DNA of 64,000 nucleotides, from contig NZ_JAJSDQ010000002.1 of the NCBI RefSeq assembly GCF_021272345.1, positions 649,494 through 713,493 on the forward strand, given 5' to 3'. Shown here in pieces: positions 9,181 to 18,820 of the stretch (positions within the stretch are counted from its first letter, which is position 1; each line of letters begins with the position of its first letter). Both the position numbers and the translations under genes were made by a program. Origin of the DNA: Ornithinimicrobium sediminis. GTDB taxonomy: Bacteria; Actinomycetota; Actinomycetes; Actinomycetales; Dermatophilaceae. Below the pieces are notes generated by a model, which ran no database searches, had not been told where the DNA came from, and was given only the letters and a program-made list of their open reading frames with translations.

Positions 9181-10257
9181 TCACGCGTGCTTCTGCTCGA
9201 ACTCCTTCATGAAGTCGATGAGGGCCTCGACGCCCTCCATGGGCATGGCGTTGTAGATGCTGGCTCGCATGCCGCCCACGGAGCGGTGGCCCTCGAGGTT
9301 GGCCAGTCCTGCGGCTGCGGCGCCGCTGACGAAGTCCTTCTCCAGGGCGGGGTCGGCGACGAGGAAGGGCACGTTCATCCAGGACCGCGCCTGCGGCGCG
9401 ACCGGGTTGGAGTAGAAGTCCGAGGCGTCGATGGCCGCGTAGAGGCGGTCGGCCTTGGCTTTGTTGCGCTCGCCCATGGCCTGCAGGCCGCCGGTGTCCC
9501 TGATCCACTCGAGCGTCAGCCCCAGGAGGTACCACCCGAAGGTGGGAGGGGTGTTGAGCATGGAGCCGCTGGCCGCCATCCGGGAGTAGTCCCACACCGA
9601 GGGGGTGCTCTGCCGCGCGTGGCCGACGAGGTCCTCGCGCACGATGACCAGGCACAGCCCGGCCGGCCCGAGGTTCTTCTGGGCTCCGGCGTAGATGAGG
9701 CCGAACCTCGAGACGTCCAGCGGGCGGGACATGATTGTGGAGGACATGTCCGCGACCAGGGGCACGTCCACCTCCGGGACGTACCCGAACTCCACCCCGC
9801 CGATGGTCTCGTTCGGGGTGTAGTGGAGGTAGGCCGCTCCGTCGCTCGAGCCAAAGGCGCCCTGGGCGGGCACCGTGCTGTAGCCGGAGGCCGCCTCGTC
9901 GGCCACGACGGTGACCGGTGCGTACTTCTCGGCCTCGGCGATCGCCTTCGCCGACCAGGCCCCGGTGTTGACCACGTCCACGGAGGCGCCTTCGGGGGCA
10001 AGGTTCTGCGGGATCGCGGAGAACTGTCCCGTCGCCCCGCCCTGCAGGAAGAGCACGTGGTAGCCCGCGGGCACGCCCAGGAGCTCACGGACCAGGGCCT
10101 CGGACTGCTCTGCGACGGCGACGAAGTCCTTGCTGCGGTGCGAGACCTCCATCACGGACATGCCCTTGGAGCGCCAGTCCGTGAGCTCGGACCGCGCCTG
10201 CTCGAGGACGTCGAGGGGCATCGTCGCCGGCCCCGCGGCGAAGTTGTAGACACGCAC
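9181..10257 (-). CDS. serC: Phosphoserine aminotransferase
   Basis: SerC transaminates 3-phosphohydroxypyruvate with glutamate to O-phosphoserine using PLP. The product (358 aa) shows AAGPATMP, SVMEVSHRS, the PLP-lysine region YAGAQKNLGPAG and the C-terminal GGMRASIYNAMP. These motifs are those of the E. coli-type enzyme, not the mycobacterial-type SerC that most actinobacteria carry. GTG 10257 gives MRVYNFAAGP, the normal family start, with a GGTGGAAG ribosome-binding site before it. It leads the serC-serA operon and is divergent from the DUF1015 gene. Confidence 0.93.
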   Translation of the reverse strand: MRVYNFAAGPATMPLDVLEQARSELTDWRSKGMSVMEVSHRSKDFVAVAEQSEALVRELLGVPAGYHVLFLQGGATGQFSAIPQNLAPEGASVDVVNTGAWSAKAIAEAEKYAPVTVVADEAASGYSTVPAQGAFGSSDGAAYLHYTPNETIGGVEFGYVPEVDVPLVADMSSTIMSRPLDVSRFGLIYAGAQKNLGPAGLCLVIVREDLVGHARQSTPSVWDYSRMAASGSMLNTPPTFGWYLLGLTLEWIRDTGGLQAMGERNKAKADRLYAAIDASDFYSNPVAPQARSWMNVPFLVADPALEKDFVSGAAAAGLANLEGHRSVGGMRASIYNAMPMEGVEALIDFMKEFEQKHA

Positions 10258-10341
10258 AGGTCTTCCACCTTCAGGGTCGTGATTGCGGAGGCCACAGCGT
10301 AGCAACCTGCAGCGGCGTGCTTGACCACGCGGCAACCCCGG

Positions 10342-10347
10342 TAGCCT
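10342..10347 (+). promoter_or_regulatory. Promoter of the DUF1015 gene
   Basis: TTGACC at 10321-10326 and TAGCCT at 10342-10347 form a -35/-10 pair with a short 15-bp spacer. The ATG is 8 nt past the -10, so the transcript is probably leaderless. Confidence 0.5.
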
Positions 10348-10355
10348 CCTGCGGC

Positions 10356-11558
10356 ATGAGCGCCGTGCACCCCATCAGCCAGGCCTGGATCAGCACCGGT
10401 GGCACCGGTGCCCAGAACTACGACGAGTTCGCCGACGACGCCGAGATCAGCCGGATCCTGCAGGACGCCCCCCACAGTGCGCTGGGGGTCGAGATGCCGC
10501 ATCGGGCACCGGACAGCCTCGGTGCCACGTTCGCCGAGGCGCTGCCGGCGGCGGCCGAGAGGCTGGCTGCCGCCCAGCGGGCGGGAGCCTACCGCTCGGC
10601 CCGGGACGTGCTCGGCGTCTACCGCATCTCGGGCCGCCCCGGGGGTCGTGCGTCCCACGGGGTGTTCGCCATGGTCGACACGGCAGAGATCTCCGGCCGT
10701 GCGGACGAGCCGGGTCTGGTCATCCGCAACGAGGACGTCTTCCTCGACAAGGTGCGGGAGCGGGTCGCCCTGATCGAGGCCGTGGACCACCTGCTCTCGC
10801 CGGTGCTGCTGCTGCAGACCGAGCACGACGCCGCGCTGCAGGATGCGCTGGTGCAGGTCACCGAGACCGTGGCGCCGGACGTGCGGGACGTCGACCAGGC
10901 GGGGCGTGTCCACGAGGTCTGGGCAGTCTCCGACCCTGCCGTCGTGGGACGGATCTGTGACCTGGCCGGCGGCGGCGAGCTGGTGGTGGCCGACGGCAAC
11001 CACCGGAGCCTGGCCGCGCAGACCGCCGGGCTCACCCGCTTCCTGTCTGTCGTGACGACTCCGGGCTCGGTCGACCTCGACCCCTACCACCGGCTTCTCT
11101 CCGCGCTGCCCGAAGAGGTGCCCGACCTGGTCGAGGCACTGCGCAGCCGGGGCGCCCAGGTCTCACCACTCGAGGGACCCACAGAGGTGCCCGGCGAGCC
11201 CGGCGTCGTCCACCTGCACACGCCCACGGGCGGGTATGCCGTGCGCCTGCCGGTGCCCGCGGGCGCTGCCGGCGTCGACCGCCTCGACCACGCCGTCGTC
11301 GAGGCCGTGGTGGTGCGGGGCGTGCTGGGCTGGGACCCGGGGGACAAGCGCATCCGCTACATCGGCGGCGACTACCCCGCGGCCTGGCTACGCGAGCAGG
11401 TGGACGCGGGGCATGCCGCTGTCGCGGTGCTCATCGCGCCGGTGCGCGTCGACGACTTCGTGGCGGTCAACCTCGACCGGGCCAAGATGCCGCGCAAGTC
11501 CACGTGGTTCACGCCCAAGGCCCGGGCAGGCCTCGTGGTGGCCCGGCGCGAAGGCTGA
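10356..11558 (+). CDS. DUF1015 family protein linked to serine genes
   Basis: A 400-residue DUF1015 protein. The family hallmark C-terminus MPRKSTWFTPKARAGLVV is clear, and a central VVADGNHRSLAAQ segment (near 10990) carries the DGxHR-type motif also seen in ParB/sulfiredoxin-fold nucleotide-using enzymes such as the SerK/SbnI serine kinases. The gene is divergent from serC-serA; a similar serC/serA/DUF1015 association is known in clostridia and other anaerobes. A role in O-phosphoserine or serine metabolism is therefore an inference. Start ATG 10356 follows TAGCCT by 8 nt. Confidence 0.85.
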   Translation: MSAVHPISQAWISTGGTGAQNYDEFADDAEISRILQDAPHSALGVEMPHRAPDSLGATFAEALPAAAERLAAAQRAGAYRSARDVLGVYRISGRPGGRASHGVFAMVDTAEISGRADEPGLVIRNEDVFLDKVRERVALIEAVDHLLSPVLLLQTEHDAALQDALVQVTETVAPDVRDVDQAGRVHEVWAVSDPAVVGRICDLAGGGELVVADGNHRSLAAQTAGLTRFLSVVTTPGSVDLDPYHRLLSALPEEVPDLVEALRSRGAQVSPLEGPTEVPGEPGVVHLHTPTGGYAVRLPVPAGAAGVDRLDHAVVEAVVVRGVLGWDPGDKRIRYIGGDYPAAWLREQVDAGHAAVAVLIAPVRVDDFVAVNLDRAKMPRKSTWFTPKARAGLVVARREG

Positions 11559-11560
11559 CC

Positions 11561-12268
11561 GTGGCCCGGCGCACACCGGAGGGGCCGGCCCCCGACCCCG
11601 CGGTGCAGAAGCTGCGGATCCGGTACGCCAAGCGCGGGCGTATGCGGTTCACCTCCACCCGCGACTTCCAGCGTGCCCTGGAGCGCGCGGTGCGCAAGGC
11701 AGGGCTGCCGATGGCGTTCTCGGCCGGCTTCCACCCCCATCCCAGGATCAGCTATGCCAACGCGGCGCCGACCGGGGCCGCCAGCGAGGCGGAGTACGTC
11801 GAGATCTCGCTGACCCGCGAGGTGGACCCCGACTCCGTGGGTCCTCTGCTCGACGCGGCGCTGCCGGCCGGTCTGGACGTCGTCTCCGTGGTCCGCTCCC
11901 CGCCCGGGGCCCTGGCCGACGCGCTCCAGGCCAGCGTCTGGGAGATGGACTTCCGGGACGGCGACGCCGGGGCGGTCCGCGCGGCGGCCACGGGGCTGCT
12001 GGCCACCGAGGAGCTCCGGGTGACCCGGATGATGAAGCAGGGCCCGCGGGAGCTCGACGTCAGGGCGGCGCTGGTGGGCGTCGAGACGGCCCAGCACGGG
12101 GCACGGGTCGAGGCCACGGTCCGGCATACGATCCCCACCATCCGGCCGGAGGAGATCTGGACGGCGATGCGCGCCGTCACGGGTGCCGACCTGCCCAGGC
12201 CGGTGAGCACGCGGCTGCGACAGGGGCCGCTGACCGAGGACGGTGCAGTCCTCGACCCGCCGGTCTGA
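11561..12268 (+). CDS. DUF2344 (TIGR03936) protein
   Basis: A 235-residue protein with the family N-terminus (LRIRYAKRGRMRFTSTRDF, then GFHPHPRISYANAAPTGA). In many bacteria this domain is fused to, or encoded next to, a TIGR03960-type radical SAM protein and precedes RNase E/G, which suggests joint action; the function is unknown. GTG 11561 is 2 bp after the DUF1015 stop, so the two may be co-transcribed. Its normal partner lies 3.6 kb upstream, separated by the serine genes. Confidence 0.88.
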   Translation: MARRTPEGPAPDPAVQKLRIRYAKRGRMRFTSTRDFQRALERAVRKAGLPMAFSAGFHPHPRISYANAAPTGAASEAEYVEISLTREVDPDSVGPLLDAALPAGLDVVSVVRSPPGALADALQASVWEMDFRDGDAGAVRAAATGLLATEELRVTRMMKQGPRELDVRAALVGVETAQHGARVEATVRHTIPTIRPEEIWTAMRAVTGADLPRPVSTRLRQGPLTEDGAVLDPPV

Positions 12269-12578
12269 CCTGGCGAAGCAGCCCGTCCTCGGCCGGCTGT
12301 GCGATACTGCCGATGGCCTCGCGGTCATCCCACACCCGCCGCGAGTCCCGGTGACACCTCACCCGCAGTGCGGCCTCCAGCCGGCACGCGTGGCGCCGCT
12401 CCGGCGCTCGGGGGCACCGGCATCGCCGGATGACGCGCGAGGTGCGCGAGCCCGGAGATGCAGCGGACTGACTTCCGTCCGGCCCGCCTGGGTCCGACGA
12501 CGCACCCGCGCCAGGCAGAGGGTGGGCCATACGGCCCGGTGTGGGCCCTCTCGCCCGGCATGGAAGGACGACACGTCC
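12269..12578 (+). promoter_or_regulatory. Long untranslated leader of the RNase E/G gene
   Basis: This 310-bp gap holds no plausible gene. GATACT at 12303-12308 could be a -10 box, giving a leader of about 260 nt rich in GC hairpins. GGAAGGA at 12562-12568 is the ribosome-binding site. In E. coli the long rne leader is the target of RNase E autoregulation; whether that applies here is inference. Confidence 0.45.
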
Positions 12579-15194
12579 ATGACGGACAACTCCACCCCCG
12601 AGACCCCGGCAGCAACCCACCCGGACGCACCGCCGTCCCTCTTCTCGGCCCCCGAGCCGGCAGATCCGCAGCCGCTCTCCCCCACCCCGGCCGCGGCCCC
12701 GGCCCCAGCCTCCGGAGGCTCGCCCTTCGGGCTGGTCTTCCAGGCGCCCGACCTCTCCGAGGTCCCGGCACGGCCGCGCCGCCGGCGCGACGAGTCCGAT
12801 CAGGCTGCGGGGGAGAAGGACGACGAGCAGCCCACGGAGGAGCAGGCGCCCAGGGCCCGTCAGGGCGAGGAGCCCAGGACGAAGAAGAAGGGCGAGGACA
12901 CGGCCGCGAAGGGGGACTCGAAAAGCAGTGCCTCGCCCCAGGGTGGACAGCCCACCGACGAGGGTGAGTCCGACGGCACCGACCAGGACGGCGACGACGA
13001 CGCCGGCGACGGGCAGGGCTCGCGCGGGCGCCGCCGCCGGCGCGGGGGCAAGGGCCGGCGCAGCAGGGGCGGCACCGAGGACACGAACGAGCAGGACGAG
13101 GACAAGCCGGGCGCCGGGGACGGGAGCCGAGGCGACGGCGACAAGGACTCCGCCCGGGGACAGCGTGGCGGGTCCGACGACGGCCAGCAGGACGGGTCTG
13201 CCTCCGGCTCCGACGACGACTCCGACGAGGGGGAGTCGGGCAGCCGACGACGTCGTCGCCGCCGCCGCGGGGAGGGCACCGAGCGTGCCGCCCGTGACGA
13301 GGTGTCGGGGGTGAAGGGGTCGACCCGGCTGGAGGCCAAGCGCCAGCGCCGCCGGGAGGGACGCGAGGCGGGTCGCCGCCGCACGGTCATCTCCGAGGCC
13401 GAGTTCCTGGCTCGCCGCGAGAGCGTCGAGCGGGTGATGGTCGTCCGCGGGCTGCAGGACCGCACCCAGATCGGTGTCCTCGAGGACGGCGTGCTCGTGG
13501 AGCACTACGTCTCGCGGGAGACCCAGGCGACGATGGTCGGCAACGTCTACCTCGGTCGCGTGCAGAACGTGCTGCCCAGCATGGAGGCAGCGTTCGTCGA
13601 CGTGGGCAAGGGCCGCAACGCGGTCCTCTACGCCGGTGAGGTGAACTGGGACGTCGCCGGTCTGGAGGTCAACCAGGCCAAGCGCATCGAGAACGCCCTC
13701 TCCTCCGGGGACTCCGTGCTGGTGCAGGTGACCAAGGACCCGATCGGTCACAAGGGAGCCCGGCTGACCTCCCAGATCTCGCTGCCGGGGCGCTACCTGG
13801 TCTACGTGCCCGGCAACACGATGACGGGCATCTCCCGCAAGCTGCCCGACACGGAGCGGGCACGCCTGAAGAAGATCCTCAAGGAGGTCGTGCCGGAGGG
13901 TGTCGGGGTCATCGTGCGCACGGCGGCCGAGGGTGCCAGCGAGGCCGAGCTCCGCGCCGACGTGGAGCGGCTCACGGCCGTCTGGGAGCGCATCCAGGCC
14001 AAGTCGGCCGCCAAGGGCGCCAGCGCCCCGGTGCTGCTGCACGGTGAGCCCGACATGACGGTGCGGGTCATCCGGGACGTGTTCAACGAGGACTTCTCCC
14101 GTCTGGTGGTCTCCGGTGAGCGTGCCTGGACCGAGGTGAGCGACTACATCGAGAGTGTGGCGCCCGACCTGGCCGACCGGGTCGAGAAGTGGACCGGCCA
14201 GCAGGACGTCTTCACGCACTACCGGGTCACCGAGGCGCTCGCCAAGGCCATGGACCGCAAGGTGTGGCTGCCCTCCGGCGGGTCGCTGGTCATCGACCGC
14301 ACCGAGGCGATGACGGTGGTCGACGTCAACACGGGCAAGTTCGTCGGCTCCGGTGGCAACCTCGAGGAGACCGTCACGAAGAACAACATCGAGGCGGCCG
14401 AGGAGATCGTCCGCCAGCTCCGCCTGCGTGACATCGGCGGCATCATCGTCATCGACTTCATCGACATGGTGCTGGAGAGCAACCGTGACCTCGTGGTGCG
14501 GCGCCTGCTCGAGTGCCTGGGCCGCGACCGCACCAAGCACCAGGTGGCCGAGGTCACCTCACTGGGGCTCGTGCAGATGACCCGCAAGAGGGTGGGCTCC
14601 GGGCTCATCGAGGTCTTCTCCGAGCCCTGTGCCCACTGCAGCGGACGCGGCCTGGTCGTGCACACCGAGCCGGTCGAGCGGTCCTCCGGGGACGCGGGCA
14701 ACGGCAACGGTGGCAGTGGCAAGGGACGCTCGCGCAAGGGCCGTGGTGCGGGCTCCGGTGAGGTCACCGGCCAGGGTGCGCCGAACGTGCTGCCGCCGCC
14801 CAACCCGAACGGCCCGACGCCGGCTCAGATCGCTGCGGCGGCCCATGCTGCGGCGCTCAACGCCGGGTCCAGCGACGAGACCGCCAACGCCCAGGCCAAG
14901 GCGGTCGTGCAGGAGATGTCCGAGGACGACGCGACGACGAGGACGCCGTCTCCGGTCTCTGAGGCGGCCGCGGACACTCCCGGGGCCGCCGCGCCTCGGG
15001 ACGGCGCGGAGGCCGGGTCCTCGGATGCCCCGGAGGCTGGCGAGCCGGCGGAGACCACCGGGCCCGCGCCGGCCGTGGTCCCGGAGCCGGTGGAGCCGGC
15101 ACCGGCGGCCCGCCCGCGGCGTCGGCGTGGCCGCGTCGTGGCACCGGCAGGCCCGCCCGGAGCCACGGAGACCACGGAGGTGTCGGCCAGCTGA
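12579..15194 (+). CDS. rne: Ribonuclease E/G
   Basis: Endoribonuclease for mRNA decay and rRNA/tRNA processing. The 871-residue protein begins with about 265 residues of low-complexity acidic and basic sequence ([19 protein letters not shown]), followed by the S1 domain, the 5'-sensor/RNase H-like region and the catalytic core with metal-binding Asp in VVDVNTG (near residue 578) and IIVIDFIDM (near 622). The Zn-link CAHC motif is near residue 684, and a disordered Pro/Ala-rich C-terminus ends in an Arg patch. ATG 12579 is preferred for its ribosome-binding site GGAAGGA; upstream in-frame codons fall in the leader. The central catalytic block flanked by two disordered arms is the actinobacterial layout. 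Confidence 0.94.
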   Translation: MTDNSTPETPAATHPDAPPSLFSAPEPADPQPLSPTPAAAPAPASGGSPFGLVFQAPDLSEVPARPRRRRDESDQAAGEKDDEQPTEEQAPRARQGEEPRTKKKGEDTAAKGDSKSSASPQGGQPTDEGESDGTDQDGDDDAGDGQGSRGRRRRRGGKGRRSRGGTEDTNEQDEDKPGAGDGSRGDGDKDSARGQRGGSDDGQQDGSASGSDDDSDEGESGSRRRRRRRRGEGTERAARDEVSGVKGSTRLEAKRQRRREGREAGRRRTVISEAEFLARRESVERVMVVRGLQDRTQIGVLEDGVLVEHYVSRETQATMVGNVYLGRVQNVLPSMEAAFVDVGKGRNAVLYAGEVNWDVAGLEVNQAKRIENALSSGDSVLVQVTKDPIGHKGARLTSQISLPGRYLVYVPGNTMTGISRKLPDTERARLKKILKEVVPEGVGVIVRTAAEGASEAELRADVERLTAVWERIQAKSAAKGASAPVLLHGEPDMTVRVIRDVFNEDFSRLVVSGERAWTEVSDYIESVAPDLADRVEKWTGQQDVFTHYRVTEALAKAMDRKVWLPSGGSLVIDRTEAMTVVDVNTGKFVGSGGNLEETVTKNNIEAAEEIVRQLRLRDIGGIIVIDFIDMVLESNRDLVVRRLLECLGRDRTKHQVAEVTSLGLVQMTRKRVGSGLIEVFSEPCAHCSGRGLVVHTEPVERSSGDAGNGNGGSGKGRSRKGRGAGSGEVTGQGAPNVLPPPNPNGPTPAQIAAAAHAAALNAGSSDETANAQAKAVVQEMSEDDATTRTPSPVSEAAADTPGAAAPRDGAEAGSSDAPEAGEPAETTGPAPAVVPEPVEPAPAARPRRRRGRVVAPAGPPGATETTEVSAS

Positions 15195-15201
15195 GCCGGG
15201 T

Positions 15202-15231
15202 TTGGCCGCCGGCCCACCAGGGCTGTAGGCT
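15202..15231 (+). promoter_or_regulatory. Promoter of rplU-rpmA
   Basis: TTGGCC (15202-15207) and TAGGCT (15226-15231) are spaced 18 bp. They would start an mRNA with a leader of about 124 nt holding two short hairpins (15258-15292), a possible L21 autoregulatory leader. Confidence 0.5.
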
Positions 15232-15361
15232 TACTCGTCGGTGCGCGCCCAGGATCTTGCCCTCCGGGCAGCGGGTCCGGCCCGTCCGGGACGAGAGTCC
15301 CACCCGAGCACCACGAAAGGGACGTCGTCCCTCCATCAGACTGCAGGAAGTGAGTAGCAAC

Positions 15362-15670
15362 GTGTACGCGATCGTTCGTGCTGGCGGCCGCCAGGAGAAG
15401 GTCTCCGTCGGCGACGTCCTCATCATCGACAAGGTGAGCGCCCAGGCCGGCGAGTCCGTCGAGCTCGCTCCGCTGCTCCTCGTCGACGGCTCCTCGGTCA
15501 CCTCCGACGCGGACTCGCTGGCCAAGGCCAGCGTCACCGCCGAGGTCGTCCAGGCCACCAAGGGTCCGAAGATCATCATCCAGAAGTACAAGAACAAGAC
15601 CGGCTACAAGAAGCGTCAGGGCCACCGCCAGCCGCTGACGCAGGTCAAGATCACCGCGATCAACGCCTGA
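15362..15670 (+). CDS. rplU: 50S ribosomal protein L21
   Basis: L21 binds 23S rRNA on the large subunit. The 102-residue product starts [18 protein letters not shown] from GTG 15362, the typical L21 N-terminus, and ends with the basic [19 protein letters not shown] segment. GCAGGAAG lies 12 nt before the start; an in-frame GTG at 15350 is too close to that site. It is followed 48 bp later by rpmA. Confidence 0.97.
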   Translation: MYAIVRAGGRQEKVSVGDVLIIDKVSAQAGESVELAPLLLVDGSSVTSDADSLAKASVTAEVVQATKGPKIIIQKYKNKTGYKKRQGHRQPLTQVKITAINA

Positions 15671-15718
15671 GCGCCGCTCACAACCCCTCCATCACTGAGC
15701 AGAAGGTAGGCATCAGCC

Positions 15719-15982
15719 ATGGCACACAAGAAGGGTGCGTCCTCGACCCGCAACGGTCGCGACTCGAACGCACAGCGTCTGGGCGTCAAGCGCTTCGGTG
15801 GTCAGGTCGTCGGCGCGGGGGAGATCCTCGTGCGCCAGCGCGGCACCCACTTCCACCCCGGTGACGGCGTCGGCCGTGGCGGCGACGACACGCTGTTCGC
15901 CCTGGTCGACGGCACCGTCCAGTTCGGCTCCAAGCGGGGCCGCAAGACCGTGAACGTGCTGACCGAGGACGTCTCCGTCTGA
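15719..15982 (+). CDS. rpmA: 50S ribosomal protein L27
   Basis: L27 lies near the peptidyl transferase centre. The 87-residue product begins [20 protein letters not shown] directly after Met, without the cleavable extension found in Firmicutes, and has the [19 protein letters not shown] core (here [15 protein letters not shown]). It has an AGAAGG ribosome-binding site and is co-transcribed with rplU. Confidence 0.98.
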   Translation: MAHKKGASSTRNGRDSNAQRLGVKRFGGQVVGAGEILVRQRGTHFHPGDGVGRGGDDTLFALVDGTVQFGSKRGRKTVNVLTEDVSV

Positions 15983-16013
15983 CGCGGACACGCCGCACAC
16001 GCAGCCAACAGCC

Positions 16014-16051
16014 GGACGCCGGTGGGAGCGAGGAGCTCTCCACCGGCGTCC
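16014..16051 (+). terminator. Hairpin between rpmA and obg
   Basis: A perfect 12-bp outer stem (GGACGCCGGTGG with 16040-16051) encloses a second GAGC/GCTC pairing. With no T-run it may act as an attenuator, lowering obg expression relative to the ribosomal protein genes. Confidence 0.6.
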
Positions 16052-16081
16052 TGCTGTATCCGTCCCTTGAGAGGATGAACC

Positions 16082-17587
16082 ATGACCACGTTCGTCGACC
16101 GTGTCGTCCTGCACCTGCGAGCGGGCAACGGCGGGCACGGCGTTGCCTCCGTGCACCGTGAGAAGTTCAAGCCGCTCGGGGGGCCCGACGGAGGCAACGG
16201 GGGTCGGGGCGGCAACATCGTGCTGCGCGTCGACAGCCAGATGACGACGCTGCTGGACTACCACCGCGGCCCGCACCGCAGTGCTCCCAACGGCCAGCCG
16301 GGTGGGGGCAGCGAGAAGCATGGCGCCAACGGCGAGGACCTCGTGCTGGCGGTGCCCGAGGGCACGGTGGTGTCCAACCGCCACGGGGAGGTGCTGGCCG
16401 ACCTGGTGGGGGACGGGGCCGAGTATGTCGCCGCCCAGGGCGGGCGCGGTGGCCTCGGCAACAAGGCGCTGGCCTCACCGCGCCGCAAGGCCCCGGGGTT
16501 CGCCCTGCTCGGTGAGCCGGGCGAGGAGCGCGACGTCGTCCTCGAGCTCAAGACCCTGGCGGACGTGGCGCTGATCGGCTTCCCGTCCGCGGGCAAGTCC
16601 TCCCTGGTCTCCGTGCTCAGCGCGGCCAAGCCCAAGATCGCCGACTACCCGTTCACCACCCTCGTGCCCAACCTGGGGGTGGTCACCGCCGGTGGCGAGC
16701 GGTTCACCGTGGCCGACGTCCCGGGCCTCATCCCCGGGGCGTCCGAGGGCAAAGGGCTGGGCCTGCAGTTCCTGCGCCACGTCGAGCGCTGCCACCTGCT
16801 GGTCCATGTCATCGACTGCGCCACGCTGGAGCCCGGGCGCGACCCGCTGACCGACCTCGACGTGATCGAGCACGAGCTCGCCGAGTACGTCCCCGATGCC
16901 TCTCTCGGCGGCATCCCCCTGGCCGACCGCGTGCGCATCGTCGTGCTCAACAAGGCCGACGTGCCCGAGGCCAGGGAGCTGGCCGAGATGGTCCGGCCCG
17001 ACCTGGAGGCCCGCGGCCTGGAGGTGCACATCGTCTCTGCCGTCGCGCACCAGGGGCTCAAGGAGCTCACCTACGCGCTGTCGGGCCACGTCGTCCGTGC
17101 CCGCGCGGCGGCCCCGCCGGCCGAGCCCACACGCGTGGTGCTGCGACCCAAGGCCGTGGACGACAGCGGCTTCACGGTCCGCCGCGAGAACACCTCCGAC
17201 GGAGAGCTCTTCCGCGTCATCGGCGAGCGGCCCACGCGGTGGGTGCGCCAGACCGACTTCAGCAACGACGAGGCGGTCGGCTACCTCGCCGACCGGCTCA
17301 ACCGTCTCGGGGTCGAGGACGAGCTGCTCAAGGCCGGTGCCGTCGCCGGCTCCACCGTGCTCGTCGGGCCCGAGGACGACGCGGTCGTCTTCGACTGGGA
17401 GCCCACCCTGTCCTCAGGGGCCGAGCTGCTCGGTCAGCGCGGCCAGGACCTGCGCCTGCAGGAGCGTGACCGGCCGACCCGCAGCGAGAAGCGCGAGTCC
17501 TTCTACGCCAAGATGGATGCCGCCCAGGCGGCGCGCGAGGAGCTCGCGGCCGACCGCCAGGCGGGACGCTGGGTCGACGAGGAGTAG
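16082..17587 (+). CDS. obg: Obg family GTPase
   Basis: Obg/CgtA is an essential GTPase of late 50S assembly and stress signalling. The 501-residue protein has the Gly-rich Obg fold (residues 1-157), a G domain with [10 protein letters not shown] (near 165), [16 protein letters not shown] and NKAD, and the C-terminal OCT domain plus a charged tail. It follows L21-L27, the standard order, and sits behind the intergenic hairpin. ATG 16082 has a GAGAGGA ribosome-binding site. Confidence 0.97.
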   Translation: MTTFVDRVVLHLRAGNGGHGVASVHREKFKPLGGPDGGNGGRGGNIVLRVDSQMTTLLDYHRGPHRSAPNGQPGGGSEKHGANGEDLVLAVPEGTVVSNRHGEVLADLVGDGAEYVAAQGGRGGLGNKALASPRRKAPGFALLGEPGEERDVVLELKTLADVALIGFPSAGKSSLVSVLSAAKPKIADYPFTTLVPNLGVVTAGGERFTVADVPGLIPGASEGKGLGLQFLRHVERCHLLVHVIDCATLEPGRDPLTDLDVIEHELAEYVPDASLGGIPLADRVRIVVLNKADVPEARELAEMVRPDLEARGLEVHIVSAVAHQGLKELTYALSGHVVRARAAAPPAEPTRVVLRPKAVDDSGFTVRRENTSDGELFRVIGERPTRWVRQTDFSNDEAVGYLADRLNRLGVEDELLKAGAVAGSTVLVGPEDDAVVFDWEPTLSSGAELLGQRGQDLRLQERDRPTRSEKRESFYAKMDAAQAAREELAADRQAGRWVDEE

Positions 17588-17624
17588 ACGGACCTTGCAT
17601 GCATGATTATGTGCGGTGATGGAT

Positions 17625-17630
17625 TAGTAT
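17625..17630 (+). promoter_or_regulatory. -10 box of a probable leaderless proB transcript
   Basis: TAGTAT lies 7 nt before GTG 17638 in an unusually AT-rich 50-bp gap, giving proBA its own promoter. Confidence 0.6.
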
Positions 17631-17637
17631 GCTGTGC

Positions 17638-18765
17638 GTGTCCGATCTCCGCTCCGCTGTGCGCGACGCGCACCGCATCGTCGTCAAGGTGGGGTCCTCG
17701 TCCATCACCGCACCTCAGGGCGGGATCGACCGTTACCGCGTCCAGGCGCTCTCCACCGCCATCGCCAAGCGGTGGCAGGGGGAGACCCAGGTGGTGCTGG
17801 TCTCCTCGGGTGCCATCGCGGCAGGGATGACGCCCCTGGGGCTCAGCCGCCGGCCCAAGGACCTCGCGACCCAGCAGGCCGCCGCCAGTGCCGGCCAGGG
17901 GAGCCTCATGGCGGCCTACACGCAGGCCTTCTCCCCGCACGGACTGACTGTGGGGCAGGTGCTGCTCACCGCTGACGACATGCACCGCCGCAGCCACTAC
18001 GTGAACGCCTCACGGACGCTGGAGCGGCTGCTCGAGCTCGAGGTGGTGCCGGTCATCAACGAGAACGACACGGTGGCCACCGACGAGATCCGCTTCGGCG
18101 ACAACGACAGGCTGGCCGCGCTGGTGGCCCACCTCGTCGACGCGGACGCACTCATCCTGCTCTCCGACGTGGACGCCCTCTACGACGGCAACCCGCGGGT
18201 GGCGGGCACCGCGCGCATCCCCCTCGTGACGAGCACCGAGCAGCTGGTCGGTGTCGACGTCTCCAGCGGGAGCTCACACGTGGGCACCGGTGGCATGGTG
18301 ACCAAGCTGGCGGCTGCCACGATGGCCGTCGAGGAGGGCATCACGGTCGTGCTGACGTCGGCGGCCCAGGCCCACGAGGCTCTCCAGGGTGACGACGTGG
18401 GCACCCTCTTCTCGCCCACGGGGTCCAAGAAGTCGGCTCGGCGACGGTGGCTGGCGCACGCCAGCAACGTGACGGGCCGGCTGGTTCTCGACGCGGGGGC
18501 CGTCGAGGCCGTCGTGCAGCGGCAGACGTCCCTGCTCCCCGTCGGGGTGACCCGCATCGAGGGCCGGTTCGCCGCGGGGGACACGGTCGACCTGTGTGCG
18601 CCGGACGGCCACGTCGTCGCCCGGGGGCTCGTCGGCTACAACTCCACCGAGCTGGCCCCCCTGGTGGGTCGCCGGCTCGACACGACGTCGAGCACGCGCT
18701 CCCGACCTCCGGCCGGGCGTGCACCGCGTACCGTCGTGCGTCGTGACGACCTCGTCGTCCTGTGA
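17638..18765 (+). CDS. proB: Glutamate 5-kinase
   Basis: ProB phosphorylates glutamate to gamma-glutamyl phosphate, the first step of proline synthesis. The 375-residue product has the amino acid kinase fold ([38 protein letters not shown]) and a C-terminal PUA domain. An in-frame ATG at 17629 overlaps the -10 box TAGTAT, so GTG 17638 ([13 protein letters not shown]) is the better start and predicts a leaderless mRNA. proA follows. Confidence 0.95.
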   Translation: MSDLRSAVRDAHRIVVKVGSSSITAPQGGIDRYRVQALSTAIAKRWQGETQVVLVSSGAIAAGMTPLGLSRRPKDLATQQAAASAGQGSLMAAYTQAFSPHGLTVGQVLLTADDMHRRSHYVNASRTLERLLELEVVPVINENDTVATDEIRFGDNDRLAALVAHLVDADALILLSDVDALYDGNPRVAGTARIPLVTSTEQLVGVDVSSGSSHVGTGGMVTKLAAATMAVEEGITVVLTSAAQAHEALQGDDVGTLFSPTGSKKSARRRWLAHASNVTGRLVLDAGAVEAVVQRQTSLLPVGVTRIEGRFAAGDTVDLCAPDGHVVARGLVGYNSTELAPLVGRRLDTTSSTRSRPPAGRAPRTVVRRDDLVVL

Positions 18766-18820
18766 CCCGTCGTCCTCCGACCCCGGCACCGTCCCGCATC
18801 CCCGAGGAGCCCCCGCCATC

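Noticed and set aside
12177..14540. Open frame of 787 codons on the minus strand opposite the RNase E gene
   Set aside because: It lacks recognisable domains, has a biased composition typical of an antisense shadow in GC-rich DNA, and overlaps a certain gene fully.
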